Shown: positions 43,171 through 52,425, counted from the first letter of the stretch. The stretch is DNA of 64,000 bases from FEB-7 sp963698265 (GCA_963698265.1 CAVOQC010000004.1:744001-808000); one strand, 5' to 3'. Notes: generated by a model from the letters alone, not told the origin. Numbers and translations are program-made.

Positions 43171-43680
43171 ATGGCTACCCGTAAAACCAAGGCTCGCACG
43201 AAGAAGGTCAAGACCGCCCGCACCGGCAAGTCCGCCGCCGACAACCAACTGTCCCAGGCGGTCACGGCATCGGCCCAGAAGATCTGGCTCGCAGGCCTTG
43301 GCGCGTTCGCCCGCGCCCGCACGGAAGGCGACAAGCTTTTCGACCTGCTCGTCGAACAGGGCAAAACGCTGCGTTCCCGCAGCGAACGCGCCGCCGACCA
43401 GGCGCTGAAGACGGTGCGCTCGCAGGCCGACGCCACCCTGTCCACGGCGCAGGGCAAGTGGGACAAGCTCGAGCAGGTGTTCGAGGACCGGGTTTCCCGC
43501 TCGCTCAACCGGCTGGGCGTGCTCACGAGCAAGGATGTGGACGGGCTGGCCCGCCAGGTTTCCGACCTGAACGACAGCGTGCGCGCGCTGATGGGTGGCG
43601 CGGCCCCGAAACGCGGACGCAAGGCGCCGGCGAAGAAGAAGACCCGCGCGAAGAAGTCCGCGCGCCGCACGGCAAAGTGA
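43171..43680 (+). CDS. Phasin family protein with histone-like tail
   Basis: 169 residues. The core (about 25-135) is an amphipathic, coiled-coil-prone phasin domain (QKIWLAGLGAFARARTEGDKLFDLLVEQG, VFEDRVSRSLNRLGVLTSKDVDGLARQV). Both ends are Lys/Ala/Arg-rich (RGRKAPAKKKTRAKKSARR), as in PhaF/PhaI-type phasins whose tails bind DNA. Coats polyhydroxyalkanoate or other lipid granules. Strong ribosome-binding site and a rho-independent terminator follow; probably highly expressed. Confidence 0.92.
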   Translation: MATRKTKARTKKVKTARTGKSAADNQLSQAVTASAQKIWLAGLGAFARARTEGDKLFDLLVEQGKTLRSRSERAADQALKTVRSQADATLSTAQGKWDKLEQVFEDRVSRSLNRLGVLTSKDVDGLARQVSDLNDSVRALMGGAAPKRGRKAPAKKKTRAKKSARRTAK

Positions 43681-43765
43681 CGCGGGAGGGCGCTGCCCTC
43701 CCCTAGTGGCTCCTCCTCATCCTTGTCCGCGCCCCGGCGCCTGCCGGGGACCGAAGGATGTTCCA

Positions 43766-43797
43766 GGCCCGCCCGAGTACCGGCGGGCCATTTTTTT
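43766..43797 (+). terminator. Rho-independent terminator after phasin gene
   Basis: Eight-base arms GGCCCGCC / GGCGGGCC with an eight-base loop, followed by A and seven Ts. It ends at the last base of the convergent acyl-CoA-binding protein gene. Confidence 0.9.
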
Positions 43798-44057
43798 CAG
43801 TCCCGCGTAACGCGCTCGACCAGCTTCACGTAGGCCTTCATCGCGTCCTCGGCGCCGGTCCCCTTCAGCTTCGCCCACGCTTCGTACTTGGCCCGGTTCA
43901 CGAAGTCCGTGAAGCCCGGCTTGTCCCCAGTCACGTCGCCTTCGGTGGCCTGCTTGAAGTGCGCGTAGAGCTTGAGCTTCAGGTCGTTGCCGGGGTCCTT
44001 CTTCGCCTTCAGGACCGCGGCCGCGGCCGCCTCGAACTGCTTCTTCACGTCGGCCAT
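43797..44057 (-). CDS. Acyl-CoA-binding protein
   Basis: 86 residues, the usual ACBP size. Conserved LKLKLYAHFKQATEGDV, KPGFTDFVNRAKYEAWAKLKGT and AMKAYVKLVERV form the four-helix acyl-CoA pocket. It buffers and carries acyl-CoA in the cytoplasm. Divergent from the WS/DGAT gene, which uses acyl-CoA, so a shared control is plausible; a small dyad GCTAA-AG-TTAGC (44096-44107) lies between them. Such proteins are common in eukaryotes and found in a minority of bacteria. Confidence 0.93.
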   Translation of the reverse strand: MADVKKQFEAAAAAVLKAKKDPGNDLKLKLYAHFKQATEGDVTGDKPGFTDFVNRAKYEAWAKLKGTGAEDAMKAYVKLVERVTRD

Positions 44058-44170
44058 GCGGTTTCTCCTCGATCCTTTGCCCCTTGGGCGATGGTGCTAA
44101 AGTTAGCCGAAACCGCCCGCCTGCCGCAATGGCGCGGCACCGCCAACGAGAAGCCAGGAGCAGACATCCG

Positions 44171-45724
44171 ATGTCGCAGGTCCGCAGAGAACGCGTTTCC
44201 GGCGTCGATACCGCGTGGCTGAGAATGGACCTGCCGACCAACCTCATGGTGATCGTCGGCGTGATGATGTTCGACGGAAAGCTCGAGTTGCGGCGCGTGA
44301 AGCGCACGATCGAGAACCGCTTCCTCGCGTTCCGGCGCCTTCGACAGAAGGCGGTCCAGGACCAGACGGGCGCCTGGTGGGAGGACGACGAGAACTTCGA
44401 TCTCGACTCGCACGTGCACAGAATCGCGCTGCCCGGGAAGGCCGGGAAGGCGGAACTGCAGGCCTTCGTGAGCGACCTCGCCTGCACCCCGCTCGACGCG
44501 ACCAAGCCGCTCTGGCAGTTCCACCTGGTGGACAACTACGAAGGCGCAAGCGCGCTGGTGATGCGCATCCACCACTGCTACGCCGACGGGATAGCCCTCG
44601 TGCAGGTGATGCTGTCGATGACCGAGAAGACGGCGAAGGCGAGCCTCACGCATCCCGGGGAGAGCATCGAGACGTCCACGAGCGCCGAGTCCGATTTCTG
44701 GGAGCAGATCCTGCGCCCCGTGACCGGCGCGCTGGAGGGCGCATCGCGCGTGGGACGCACCCTCATCGACCAGGGCAGGGAAATCGCCGCGAACCCGGCG
44801 CTCGCCCAGGAGGCCCTCGAGGGCGTCACGCGCAAGGGAATGGACTTCGCGGGGGAACTCGCCCGGCTTGCGCTCATGGGAAACGACTCGCCCACGCGTT
44901 TCAAGGGCCGGTTGGGCGTGAGAAAGCGTGTCGCCTGGGCCGAGCCGCTGCCGCTCGAGGAGGTCAAGGTGATGGGCAAGGCCCTGGGCTGCTCCATCAA
45001 CGATGTCCTGCTCGCGATGGCGACTGGAGCGATGCGGGACTACCTGGCGGCACGCGGCGACGCGGTGGACGGCCTGGGCATCCGGGCCATCGTGCCGGTG
45101 AACCTGCGACCGAACGGCAAGGCCCGGGAACTGGGCAACCAGTTCGGGCTCGTGTTCCTGGATCTCCCCATCGGCCTGGAACATCCCTTCGAACGCCTCT
45201 ACGAAGTTCGCCGGCTCATGCAGGCGCTCAAGGGTTCCTACCAGCCGCTGATCGTGCTCGGGCTCCTGCACACCGTCGGCTACGGTCCGAAGATCCTCCA
45301 GGAGCAGATCACGACGCTGCTTTCCCAGAACGCATCGGTGGTGATGACCAACGTACCGGGCCCGGCACATCCGGTCTATCTCGCGGGCCGCCGGATCGAC
45401 GAGCTCAATTTCTGGGTCCCGCAATCGGGCGGCATCGGCATGGGCGTGTCCATTCTTTCCTATGACGGCCGCATCCAGTTCGGCCTCATCACCGATGCCG
45501 GGCTCGTGCCGGATCCGGACCGGATCGTGGCGCGATTCGAGGACGAGTTCGAGAAGCTCATGTGGCTCACCCTGATGTCTCCTTGGGAAGATGCGGACTC
45601 CGCCGCGCGCCCGGCGGCCACCAAGGCGGCAACCGCGAAGAAGAAGGAAGGCCGTCCGAAGAAGCCACGCAAGGACGCGCCCGGCACTGACCAGAAGATC
45701 CCCAAGCGCTTCCGGGGACTCTAG
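44171..45724 (+). CDS. Wax ester synthase/diacylglycerol acyltransferase (WS/DGAT)
   Basis: 517 residues from the ATG at 44171 (CAGGAG upstream). Active-site HHxxxDG at residues 134-140 (HHCYADG). Other family motifs are ERVSGVDTAWLRMD near the N-terminus, PLWQFHLVDNYEG and the later NDVLLAMATGAMRDYL and VMTNVPGPAHPVYLAGR. It esterifies a fatty alcohol or diacylglycerol with acyl-CoA at the membrane or lipid droplet. Its Ala/Lys-rich tail is unusual. It sits between phasin/ACBP genes and, further on, a fatty acyl reductase. Confidence 0.94.
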   Translation: MSQVRRERVSGVDTAWLRMDLPTNLMVIVGVMMFDGKLELRRVKRTIENRFLAFRRLRQKAVQDQTGAWWEDDENFDLDSHVHRIALPGKAGKAELQAFVSDLACTPLDATKPLWQFHLVDNYEGASALVMRIHHCYADGIALVQVMLSMTEKTAKASLTHPGESIETSTSAESDFWEQILRPVTGALEGASRVGRTLIDQGREIAANPALAQEALEGVTRKGMDFAGELARLALMGNDSPTRFKGRLGVRKRVAWAEPLPLEEVKVMGKALGCSINDVLLAMATGAMRDYLAARGDAVDGLGIRAIVPVNLRPNGKARELGNQFGLVFLDLPIGLEHPFERLYEVRRLMQALKGSYQPLIVLGLLHTVGYGPKILQEQITTLLSQNASVVMTNVPGPAHPVYLAGRRIDELNFWVPQSGGIGMGVSILSYDGRIQFGLITDAGLVPDPDRIVARFEDEFEKLMWLTLMSPWEDADSAARPAATKAATAKKKEGRPKKPRKDAPGTDQKIPKRFRGL

Positions 45725-45846
45725 ATTACCCGCGTCGGCGGCTGAGCCCGCCGGCCGCGCGCGAAACCCGCCGACTGTTGCCCTCGGGCGACAATGCGCC
45801 CCGCGAACGCGCTGCATTCCCGTTTGCAAACAATGCCTTGCAGAGA

Positions 45847-45862
45847 TGGCATCAAAGTTGCC
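45847..45862 (+). promoter_or_regulatory. Sigma-54 (RpoN) promoter
   Basis: TGGCATCAAAGTTGCC keeps the -24 GG and -12 GC at exact spacing and matches the consensus TGGCA-N6-TTGC at all fixed bases tested. Transcription would start near 45873, about 30 bases before the GTG of the DUF1800 gene, which has GGGAGGA as ribosome-binding site. Confidence 0.72.
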
Positions 45863-45903
45863 CTTGTGGGGGCCACGACATGCTTATCCCTGGGAGGACT
45901 ATC

Positions 45904-48897
45904 GTGACAGCCACGGGCATTTCCGGCGCGTTCTGGCGCCACGCACTGCGATTGATTCGTGCATTGATTCCGGCGTTGGCGCTGATCGCGGGCCTGGCCG
46001 GGCCTGCCCGGGCAGCGAACTACACGGACATCTGGTGGAATCCCGGCGAGTCGGGATGGGGGGTGACGCTCACCCATCACCACGACAAGGTCTTCGCGGT
46101 CTGGTACATCTACGACGACGCGGGCAAGCCCCTGTGGGTGTTCATGTCCGATGGCGCGTTCTCGAACGGCGGCCGCACGTTCTCCGGCGACGTCCACCGC
46201 ACCTCCGGGCCCTCCTATCGGGATGCGAACTTCACCTGGAGCCGCGTGAAGGTGGAGCGCGTCGGAACCGCCCGGATCGATTTCGCCGAGGACGACGTAA
46301 GCGCCACGATCACCTATTCGGTTTCCGGGACGAACATCACGAAGGCGGTTTCACGGCAGCCATTCGGCAGCGCGCCGGCGAACGCGCCGCACGACCTGAG
46401 CGACCTGTGGTGGAATCCCGACGAATCGGGCTGGGGACTCACCCTCAATCACCACGGGGACAACATTTTCGGCGTCTGGTACACGTACGACACGAACCAG
46501 AAGCCACTGTGGATCGTCCTGCCGGGCGGCACGTTCAACGGCAACACCTTCTCCGGCAAGCTCTACACCACGACGGGTTCCCCGCTCGGCAAGCCCTTCG
46601 TCGCGGCGAACACGAAGCTGACCGAGGTCGGCGTGGCCACCATCGTCTTCGAAGGCGCGAAGGCGCGCTTCACCACGATCGTCCACGGCTTCGCCCAAAC
46701 CAAGACGATCTCCCGCCAGCCATTCGGCACGCCGGCCGCCAACACGGCGCCCACGGTGACGATCGCCGCGGCGGCCAAGGCCAGTCCCGCCGTGGCACCC
46801 GCCACCTTCACGCTCGAGGCGCAGGCGAGCGACGCCGATGGCCGCGTGGCCAAGGTCTCCTTCTTCCGCAACTATGAGAAGGTCGGCGAGGCGAAATCGG
46901 CGCCCTACCGGCTGACGGTCGCCGGCGTCGAGGCCGGCACCTATCGCTTCTCCGCCCAGGCCACCGACGATCGCGGCGCGACCGCACTCGCCACGAGCGC
47001 CTCCGTGGAGGTGAAGAAGGGGGGATCGGGCGGAACTCCGGGAACCAACAAACCGCCGAAAGTATCCCTTACCGCCCCCGTCGCCAACGCCTTCTTTGCC
47101 CAATCCGCGAGCGTCTTCTTCACGGCCAGCGCTTCCGATACGGACGGCGCCGTCGCCCGCGTGGAGTTCTTCGCCAACTCCGCGAAGGTCGGCGAGGCAA
47201 CGGGAGCGCCCTGGACCGCGACGTGGGTTCCGCCCGGCCAGGGTTCGTACAGCCTCACCGCCTTGGCGACCGACGACAAGGGAGCCACCACCACCTCGGC
47301 CGCCATCCTCGTCAGCGTATCGGGCCCGGCGCCGGTCATCGATGCAAGCACCCGGGATGCCGCGCGCTTTCTCACCCAGGCCACCTTCGGCATCAAGTCG
47401 ACGCAGGAAGTCGTCGCGCTCCGGTCGCAGGGCTACGAGGCCTGGCTGAACATCCAGTTCTTGATGGCTGCCGCGTCCCATGTCCAGTACGTGAATGCCC
47501 GCAAGGCGGCCGGCGAGAAGGCGGACGAGGAAAGGGCCTACGAGGCGATCTGGCAGCAGTGGCTGAACGAGCCGGGACAGCTGCGCGCGCGCATGTCCTT
47601 CGCGCTGTCGCAGATCTTCGTCATCTCCAACATCGCGCCGGATCTCGACACCTATGCCATGTCCTCGTACATGGACATGCTCAACCGGAATGCCTTCGGC
47701 AACTACCGCCAGCTCCTCGAGGACGTGACCCTGCACCCGGCCATGGGCTACTACCTCAACATGATCGGCAGCAAGAAGGAGGACCCCGCCAAGGGCACGC
47801 ACCCGAACGAGAATTTCGCGCGGGAGGTGATGCAGCTCTTCTCTATCGGGCTATACAAGCTCAATCCGGACGGCTCCCGGGTGGTCGATGGCCAGGGCCA
47901 GCCGGTACCCACCTATGACGAATCGGCAGTCAAGGGACTCGCCGCGGCGCTGACCGGCTGGAATTTCGCGGGCAACGACACCAGCAAGCCGTCCGTCTTC
48001 GACCCGGCCAAGGAGAATTGGCTCGAACCCATGGTGCCCTGGGAAATGTGGCACGACACGGCCCCGAAGACCCTCTTCGACGGGATCACGCTTCCGGCGA
48101 ACCAGGGCGCGAGGAAGGACCTGAAGGACGCGCTCGATGCCCTCTTCCGGCACCCGAACGTGGGCCCCTTCGTCGGCCGGCAGCTGATCCAGCGGTTCGT
48201 CACGTCGAATCCGAGCGCGGCCTACCTCCGGCGCGTGGCGGCCGCTTTCGACGACAACGGCATGGGCGTGCGCGGCGACCTGCGCGCGGTAATCCGCGCC
48301 GTCCTGCTCGACCCCGAGGCGCGCGACCCGGCGAAGGCCGCCGAGCCGGGTTGGGGCAAGCAGCGCGAGCCCGTGATCCGGTTCGCGAATTTCCTGCGCG
48401 GCCTCAATGCCGCGAGCCCGAGCGGGCGAAACCGGATCTGGTACCTGGACGGCGCCGACCAGGGGCTCAACCAGAGCCCGCTTCTCTCGCCCAGCGTCTT
48501 CAACTTCTTCTCGCCCAACTACCGGCATCCCGGAGCGCTCGCGGCGGCCGGCCTCGTGGCTCCGGAGTTCCAGATCACCACGGAAACCAGCATGGTCGGC
48601 GGCCTCAATTTCTTCGGCAAGCTGATCCGCAATGGCTACTACGGCAAGGACGACACGCGACTGACGCTGAACCTCGCCGGCCTGAACGCGATGGCTTCGA
48701 ACCCCGCCGACCTCGCGGACAGCCTGAACCTCCTCTTCATGAACGGGAATATGTCCGCGGCCACGCGCAACGCCATCATTTCGACCCTCGGTGCCATGGC
48801 CGCCCCGAAGACGGGCACGGGCGCCACCATCACGGACCGGGTCAAGGCGGCACTGATGCTGGTCGCCATATCCCCCGAGTTCGCCATCCAGAAATGA
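45904..48897 (+). CDS. Secreted DUF1800 protein with two WWNPxESGWG domains and Ig-like repeats
   Basis: 997 residues from a GTG with GGGAGGA seven bases upstream. Signal peptide to about residue 38 (PARA-ANY). Then two copies of a roughly 130-residue unit starting YTDIWWNPGESGWGVTL and LSDLWWNPDESGWGLTL, two bacterial Ig-like repeats (about 285-380 and 385-480; PTVTIAAAA, PKVSLTAPV, with the SDADGRVAKVSFF and SDTDGAVARVEFF pair), then DUF1800 (about 490-997; RFLTQATFG, LRARMSFALSQIFV, NENFAREVMQLFSIGLY). DUF1800 proteins occur paired with DUF1501 proteins, as here. Extracellular or periplasmic; function unknown. Confidence 0.92.
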   Translation: MTATGISGAFWRHALRLIRALIPALALIAGLAGPARAANYTDIWWNPGESGWGVTLTHHHDKVFAVWYIYDDAGKPLWVFMSDGAFSNGGRTFSGDVHRTSGPSYRDANFTWSRVKVERVGTARIDFAEDDVSATITYSVSGTNITKAVSRQPFGSAPANAPHDLSDLWWNPDESGWGLTLNHHGDNIFGVWYTYDTNQKPLWIVLPGGTFNGNTFSGKLYTTTGSPLGKPFVAANTKLTEVGVATIVFEGAKARFTTIVHGFAQTKTISRQPFGTPAANTAPTVTIAAAAKASPAVAPATFTLEAQASDADGRVAKVSFFRNYEKVGEAKSAPYRLTVAGVEAGTYRFSAQATDDRGATALATSASVEVKKGGSGGTPGTNKPPKVSLTAPVANAFFAQSASVFFTASASDTDGAVARVEFFANSAKVGEATGAPWTATWVPPGQGSYSLTALATDDKGATTTSAAILVSVSGPAPVIDASTRDAARFLTQATFGIKSTQEVVALRSQGYEAWLNIQFLMAAASHVQYVNARKAAGEKADEERAYEAIWQQWLNEPGQLRARMSFALSQIFVISNIAPDLDTYAMSSYMDMLNRNAFGNYRQLLEDVTLHPAMGYYLNMIGSKKEDPAKGTHPNENFAREVMQLFSIGLYKLNPDGSRVVDGQGQPVPTYDESAVKGLAAALTGWNFAGNDTSKPSVFDPAKENWLEPMVPWEMWHDTAPKTLFDGITLPANQGARKDLKDALDALFRHPNVGPFVGRQLIQRFVTSNPSAAYLRRVAAAFDDNGMGVRGDLRAVIRAVLLDPEARDPAKAAEPGWGKQREPVIRFANFLRGLNAASPSGRNRIWYLDGADQGLNQSPLLSPSVFNFFSPNYRHPGALAAAGLVAPEFQITTETSMVGGLNFFGKLIRNGYYGKDDTRLTLNLAGLNAMASNPADLADSLNLLFMNGNMSAATRNAIISTLGAMAAPKTGTGATITDRVKAALMLVAISPEFAIQK

Positions 48898-48911
48898 CAG
48901 GGAGACCGACC

Positions 48912-50294
48912 GTGACGAATCGACGCGAATTTCTCCGCAGGCTCGCCGTGGCATGCACGGCGACGGCGGGCATGGGTGCCTGGAGCGACCTGCAACGGAT
49001 GGCGGCGGCGGCGAGCCTTGCGTCCGCCAACCCGAAAGCCGCGGGCGAGGACTACCGCGCCCTCGTCTGCATCTTTCTTTTCGGGGGCAACGACGGCAAC
49101 AACCTGGTGATCCCGACGAGCGCCACGGAGTACCTTCAGTACGCGAGCGGACGCACGCCCACCCTCGCCCTGGGCCAGGCGAGCCTCCTGCCGCTGAACG
49201 TGCGCAACACGCCCGGCCGCAGCTTCGCGCTTCACCCGGCCATGACCGGATTCCAGTCCCTCTTCAACCAGGGGCGGGCGGCGATCGTGGCCAACGCGGG
49301 GCCCTTGCGGGTGCCGACCACGCGCAGCCAGTACCGTGCGCGCTCGGTGCCCATTCCCCCCGATCTCTTCTCCCACAGCGACCAGCAGGCACAGTGGCAA
49401 AGCTCGATCTCCGACGGGGCTCCGCGCTCTGGCTGGGGGGGGCGCCTGGGCGACCTCATGAAGAGTGCCAACGGAACGAACCAGAGTTCGACCCTCATCT
49501 CCGTTTCGGGCAACAACCTGTTCGAGGTCGGCACGAGCATTTCGTCGTTCAAGGTATCTCCGGGAAACCTCCTGGGGTTCGACTTCTACAAGGGCGCGGG
49601 CTCGACTGACCCCGTTTCCCGGGGCATCTCGGAGATGCTCGCGATTCCATCCGTGAGCCTTTTCGAAGGCGCCTGGAAGGACGTGATCGACCGGGCCATC
49701 CAGAACCAGCAGATTCTCGCCAGCGCGCTGTCGAGCGTCCCGCCCTTCGCCACCGCGTTTCCGGCCACGGGACTGGGCGCGCAGATGCAGATGATCGCCC
49801 GGCTGGTGGCCGTGCGCGGTGCCCTGGGCCTGAAGCGGCAGGTCTTCTTCGCCTCGATCGGGGGGTTCGACACGCACGGCGACGAGCAGCCGGGAAGGCA
49901 GGCACAACTCCTGGGTGAAGTCAGCGCGGCGATGTCGGCTCTCTACAGCGCAACCGCGGAACTCGATTGCGCGGACCTCGTGACGAGCTTCACCGCCTCC
50001 GACTTCAACAGGACCTTCCCCTCGAACGGCAAGGGGTCGGACCACGCCTGGGGAAATCACCACCTGGTGGCCGGCGGCGCGGTTCGGGGAGGCGAGATGT
50101 ACGGAAGCTTTCCGACGCTCGTGCGGGGCGGACCGGACGACACCGGCAGCGGCGGTCACTGGATTCCCACCACGGCGGTGGACCAGTACGCGGCGACCCT
50201 GGCCAGCTGGTTCGGCGTCGGCTCGGGGGACTTGAACACGATCTTCCCGAACCTCGCCCGCTTCCCGGCGGCAAACCTGGGCTTCATGGCCTGA
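48912..50294 (+). CDS. DUF1501 Tat-exported protein
   Basis: 460 residues from a GTG with AGGGAGA upstream; an ATG at 48894 overlapping the previous stop would add six residues. Tat signal NRREFLRRLAVACTATAGMGAW. DUF1501 is a sulfatase/phosphatase-like fold: ALVCIFLFGGNDGNNLVIP near the N-terminus, FFASIGGFDTHGDEQPGRQ, VTSFTASDFNRTFPSNGKGSDHAWGNHHLV, whose Asp/His residues resemble an alkaline-phosphatase-type metal site. Co-transcribed with the DUF1800 gene, 14 bases apart. Confidence 0.93.
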   Translation: MTNRREFLRRLAVACTATAGMGAWSDLQRMAAAASLASANPKAAGEDYRALVCIFLFGGNDGNNLVIPTSATEYLQYASGRTPTLALGQASLLPLNVRNTPGRSFALHPAMTGFQSLFNQGRAAIVANAGPLRVPTTRSQYRARSVPIPPDLFSHSDQQAQWQSSISDGAPRSGWGGRLGDLMKSANGTNQSSTLISVSGNNLFEVGTSISSFKVSPGNLLGFDFYKGAGSTDPVSRGISEMLAIPSVSLFEGAWKDVIDRAIQNQQILASALSSVPPFATAFPATGLGAQMQMIARLVAVRGALGLKRQVFFASIGGFDTHGDEQPGRQAQLLGEVSAAMSALYSATAELDCADLVTSFTASDFNRTFPSNGKGSDHAWGNHHLVAGGAVRGGEMYGSFPTLVRGGPDDTGSGGHWIPTTAVDQYAATLASWFGVGSGDLNTIFPNLARFPAANLGFMA

Positions 50295-50322
50295 CCACGC
50301 TTCGGGCGGCTGCGCAATGAAA

Positions 50323-50344
50323 CGGGCCGGCAGGAGCCGGCCCG
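50323..50344 (+). terminator. Terminator-like hairpin after DUF1501 gene
   Basis: CGGGCCGGC / GCCGGCCCG, nine-base perfect arms with loop AGGA, 28 bases after the stop. The following ATTCGTTTG has only a weak T run, so termination efficiency is uncertain; it could also serve the convergent SWIB gene. Confidence 0.6.
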
Positions 50345-50380
50345 ATTCGTTTGCCGCGCGCCGGCTATCGCCGGCACCGG

Positions 50381-50776
50381 TTACTTCAGGTGCTTGGAAA
50401 CCAGCTTGGTCATCTCGAACATCGAGACGGTCCTCTTGCCGCCGAAGACCTCGCGGAGCTTGTCGTCGGCATTGATGTTGCGCCGGTTGACCTTGTCCTG
50501 GAGGTTGTTCTTCTTGATGTAGGCCCAGAGCTTGCTCGTGACTTCCGTGCGGGGCTGGGCAGCGGAGCCGATCACGGCGGCGAGCGCGGCGCTCGGCATG
50601 AGGGGCTTCATGAATGCGGCGTTGGGCTTGCGCTTGGCGCCGGTCTTCTTGGGAGCGGCCTTTTTCTTGGCGGCCGGCTTCTTGGCGGCGGGTTTCTTGA
50701 CCGCGGACTTCTTCGCGGCGGGTTTCTTGGCCGCGGGTTTTTTCGCGGCGGGCTTCTTGGCTTTCTTCGCTGCCAT
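50381..50776 (-). CDS. SWIB/MDM2-domain protein with Lys/Ala-rich N-terminus
   Basis: 131 residues. Residues 1-50 are an AAKKPAAKKP-type low-complexity basic tail, like histone H1. Residues 55-131 form a SWIB domain (MPSAALAAVIGSAAQPRTEVTSKLWAYIKKNNLQD, INADDKLREVFGGKRTVSMFEMTKLVSKHLK). In eukaryotes the domain belongs to chromatin remodellers; in bacteria (also chlamydial topoisomerase fusions) it is probably a nucleoid-associated factor. GGAGG upstream of the ATG. Confidence 0.93.
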   Translation of the reverse strand: MAAKKAKKPAAKKPAAKKPAAKKSAVKKPAAKKPAAKKKAAPKKTGAKRKPNAAFMKPLMPSAALAAVIGSAAQPRTEVTSKLWAYIKKNNLQDKVNRRNINADDKLREVFGGKRTVSMFEMTKLVSKHLK

Positions 50777-50951
50777 TCGGAATCCTCCAATCAGGTAGTG
50801 ACGATTAGTTCAGTTGATCTCGCCGTTGAGAGGCGTGACAGGCGAGAGAATGCACACGCCAAAAACCGTTTGTCAATGAATTTTCACTCTGAAAACGTGC
50901 TTTCCACGCCCTGCGTCGCCGACGCGCAACACGCCGAGTAACCGTTCGCGT

Positions 50952-51731
50952 TCATTCGAGCTCGGCCTTCGCGGCTTCGACGTCGAGCTTCTCCATCGCG
51001 TCGCACGGTTCCAGCGCCGCCGCCTTCGCATAGAGGGCGGACGCCTCCCCCAGCGCCTTCTTGCCATGCATCATCACCAGCCCGTTGGCGAACTCGATGA
51101 GTGCGATCGCGGAATCCGGCGCGAGCTTTACGGCTTGGCGGAAGTGCTCCTCCCCCGATTCCTTCTTCGCCCCGTAGGTAAGTCCGCCGACCAGCGCCCC
51201 CACCTTGTCGATGATCTCGGCGTGGTAGGCGCCCATCGCCGAATGGGCCTCGGCGTGCTTCGGGGCGAGCTTGAGCGTGGCCTCGAGCGCGGCCCGGATG
51301 CGGCCTCCGTAGCCTTGCGCGAGGGCCTTGGCCACCGATATGCCCTGGCTGTAGCGCCCGGCAGCGTAGGCGAACTGGTAGTGCGCGTTCGCGTTCTTCG
51401 GCTCGGTCTCGGCCTGCGCCTGCGCCCGGTTCATCGCCTCCTCCAGCAGCGCCATCCTGGCCGCCGCCTTCTTCTCGAGTCCATTGGCGTAGATCGACTG
51501 CGCCTTGTTCGCAACCGTGAGCCCCGCTCCCCCGGCCGCCAGCCCGAGCGCCACGGCCTCGGCAAAGGCGCCCCGGTGGTACAGCCTCCACGCCTCCTGC
51601 ACCTTCGGATCCTTCGGAAACGGTTCGCAGTCGCCGCGGTGCAGGCGACCCCAGTGCTTCTTCAGCGCGTCCCCCGCGTAGGTGAACGCCTTGTCCGGAT
51701 GGGGGAACGGACTCCATTTCGCCTTCGACAT
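50952..51731 (-). CDS. TPR-like helical protein, function unknown
   Basis: 259 residues from the ATG at 51731 (GAGGAGAAG upstream). Helical repeats resembling TPRs: VQEAWRLYHRGAFAEAVALG, ANAHYQFAYAAGRYSQGISVAKAL, AEAHSAMGAYHAEIIDKVGALVG, and GEEHFRQAVKLAPDSAIALIEFANGL. No signal peptide. Last gene of the leftward phasin-patatin-TetR operon, so possibly a granule or membrane-lipid factor (inference). Confidence 0.82.
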   Translation of the reverse strand: MSKAKWSPFPHPDKAFTYAGDALKKHWGRLHRGDCEPFPKDPKVQEAWRLYHRGAFAEAVALGLAAGGAGLTVANKAQSIYANGLEKKAAARMALLEEAMNRAQAQAETEPKNANAHYQFAYAAGRYSQGISVAKALAQGYGGRIRAALEATLKLAPKHAEAHSAMGAYHAEIIDKVGALVGGLTYGAKKESGEEHFRQAVKLAPDSAIALIEFANGLVMMHGKKALGEASALYAKAAALEPCDAMEKLDVEAAKAELE

Positions 51732-51744
51732 CGCCTTCTCCTCG

Positions 51745-52425
51745 CTATTCGACGTAATCGCGGCCGAGCCGCTCGAAGTGCCGCCGCGCCTCGCCCGACA
51801 GGTAGGGCGCAACCAGGGACATCACCTGGAACGCGCCGGCGCCCGGAACACCGGCGTCGGCCGACTCCCGCTCGCCGCGGACGACCCGGTAGTTGAGCCA
51901 GTAGGTGGCGACGACCAGCACGTTGAGCGCCAGGGCGCGTATTTCCGCCGGGGAGGCGGTCATGAGCCCCGAATGCGCGAGCCCCCGGCACAGTCCTTCC
52001 ACGGCCACGAGTTTGGCGTCGACGATCCGGTTGAACCGGTCCCGCAGGCGGCGGTTGCGCCCGACGATGTCGTCCAGGTTGCGGTAGAGGAAGCGGTAGT
52101 CCCAGATCGCCTCGAACATCAGGTGCAGGTAGAGCCAGAGGTCCTCTATCGCGCCGGCGCCGGCCACCGGATCCGGAGGCTCCAGCGAGATGCGCTCCTC
52201 GAACCGTTCGAAGAGCCGCTCGACGATCTGGTCCTTGTTCCGGAAGTGGTAGTAGAGATTGCCCGGGCTGATGTTCAGCTCGTCGGCGATCATCCCCGTG
52301 GTGACGTGCGCCTCGCCGCGCGTGTTGAAGAGCGCGAGGCTCACGGCGAGAATGCGTTCCCGCGTGCGCAGGGTGCGCACCGCGTTTCCGTCGAGGACGG
52401 GCCGGCCGGCGGGAGCTTTCGCCAT
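51745..52425 (-). CDS. TetR-family transcriptional regulator
   Basis: 226 residues from the ATG at 52425 (a GTG at 52443 would overlap the patatin stop and add six). HTH at about 20-65: RERILAVSLALFNTRGEAHVTTGMIADELNISPGNLYYHFRNKDQIVERLF. The ligand domain is helical. It probably represses a lipid-related operon; co-directional with patatin and phasin genes, which suggests autoregulation of the group. Confidence 0.92.
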   Translation of the reverse strand: MAKAPAGRPVLDGNAVRTLRTRERILAVSLALFNTRGEAHVTTGMIADELNISPGNLYYHFRNKDQIVERLFERFEERISLEPPDPVAGAGAIEDLWLYLHLMFEAIWDYRFLYRNLDDIVGRNRRLRDRFNRIVDAKLVAVEGLCRGLAHSGLMTASPAEIRALALNVLVVATYWLNYRVVRGERESADAGVPGAGAFQVMSLVAPYLSGEARRHFERLGRDYVE

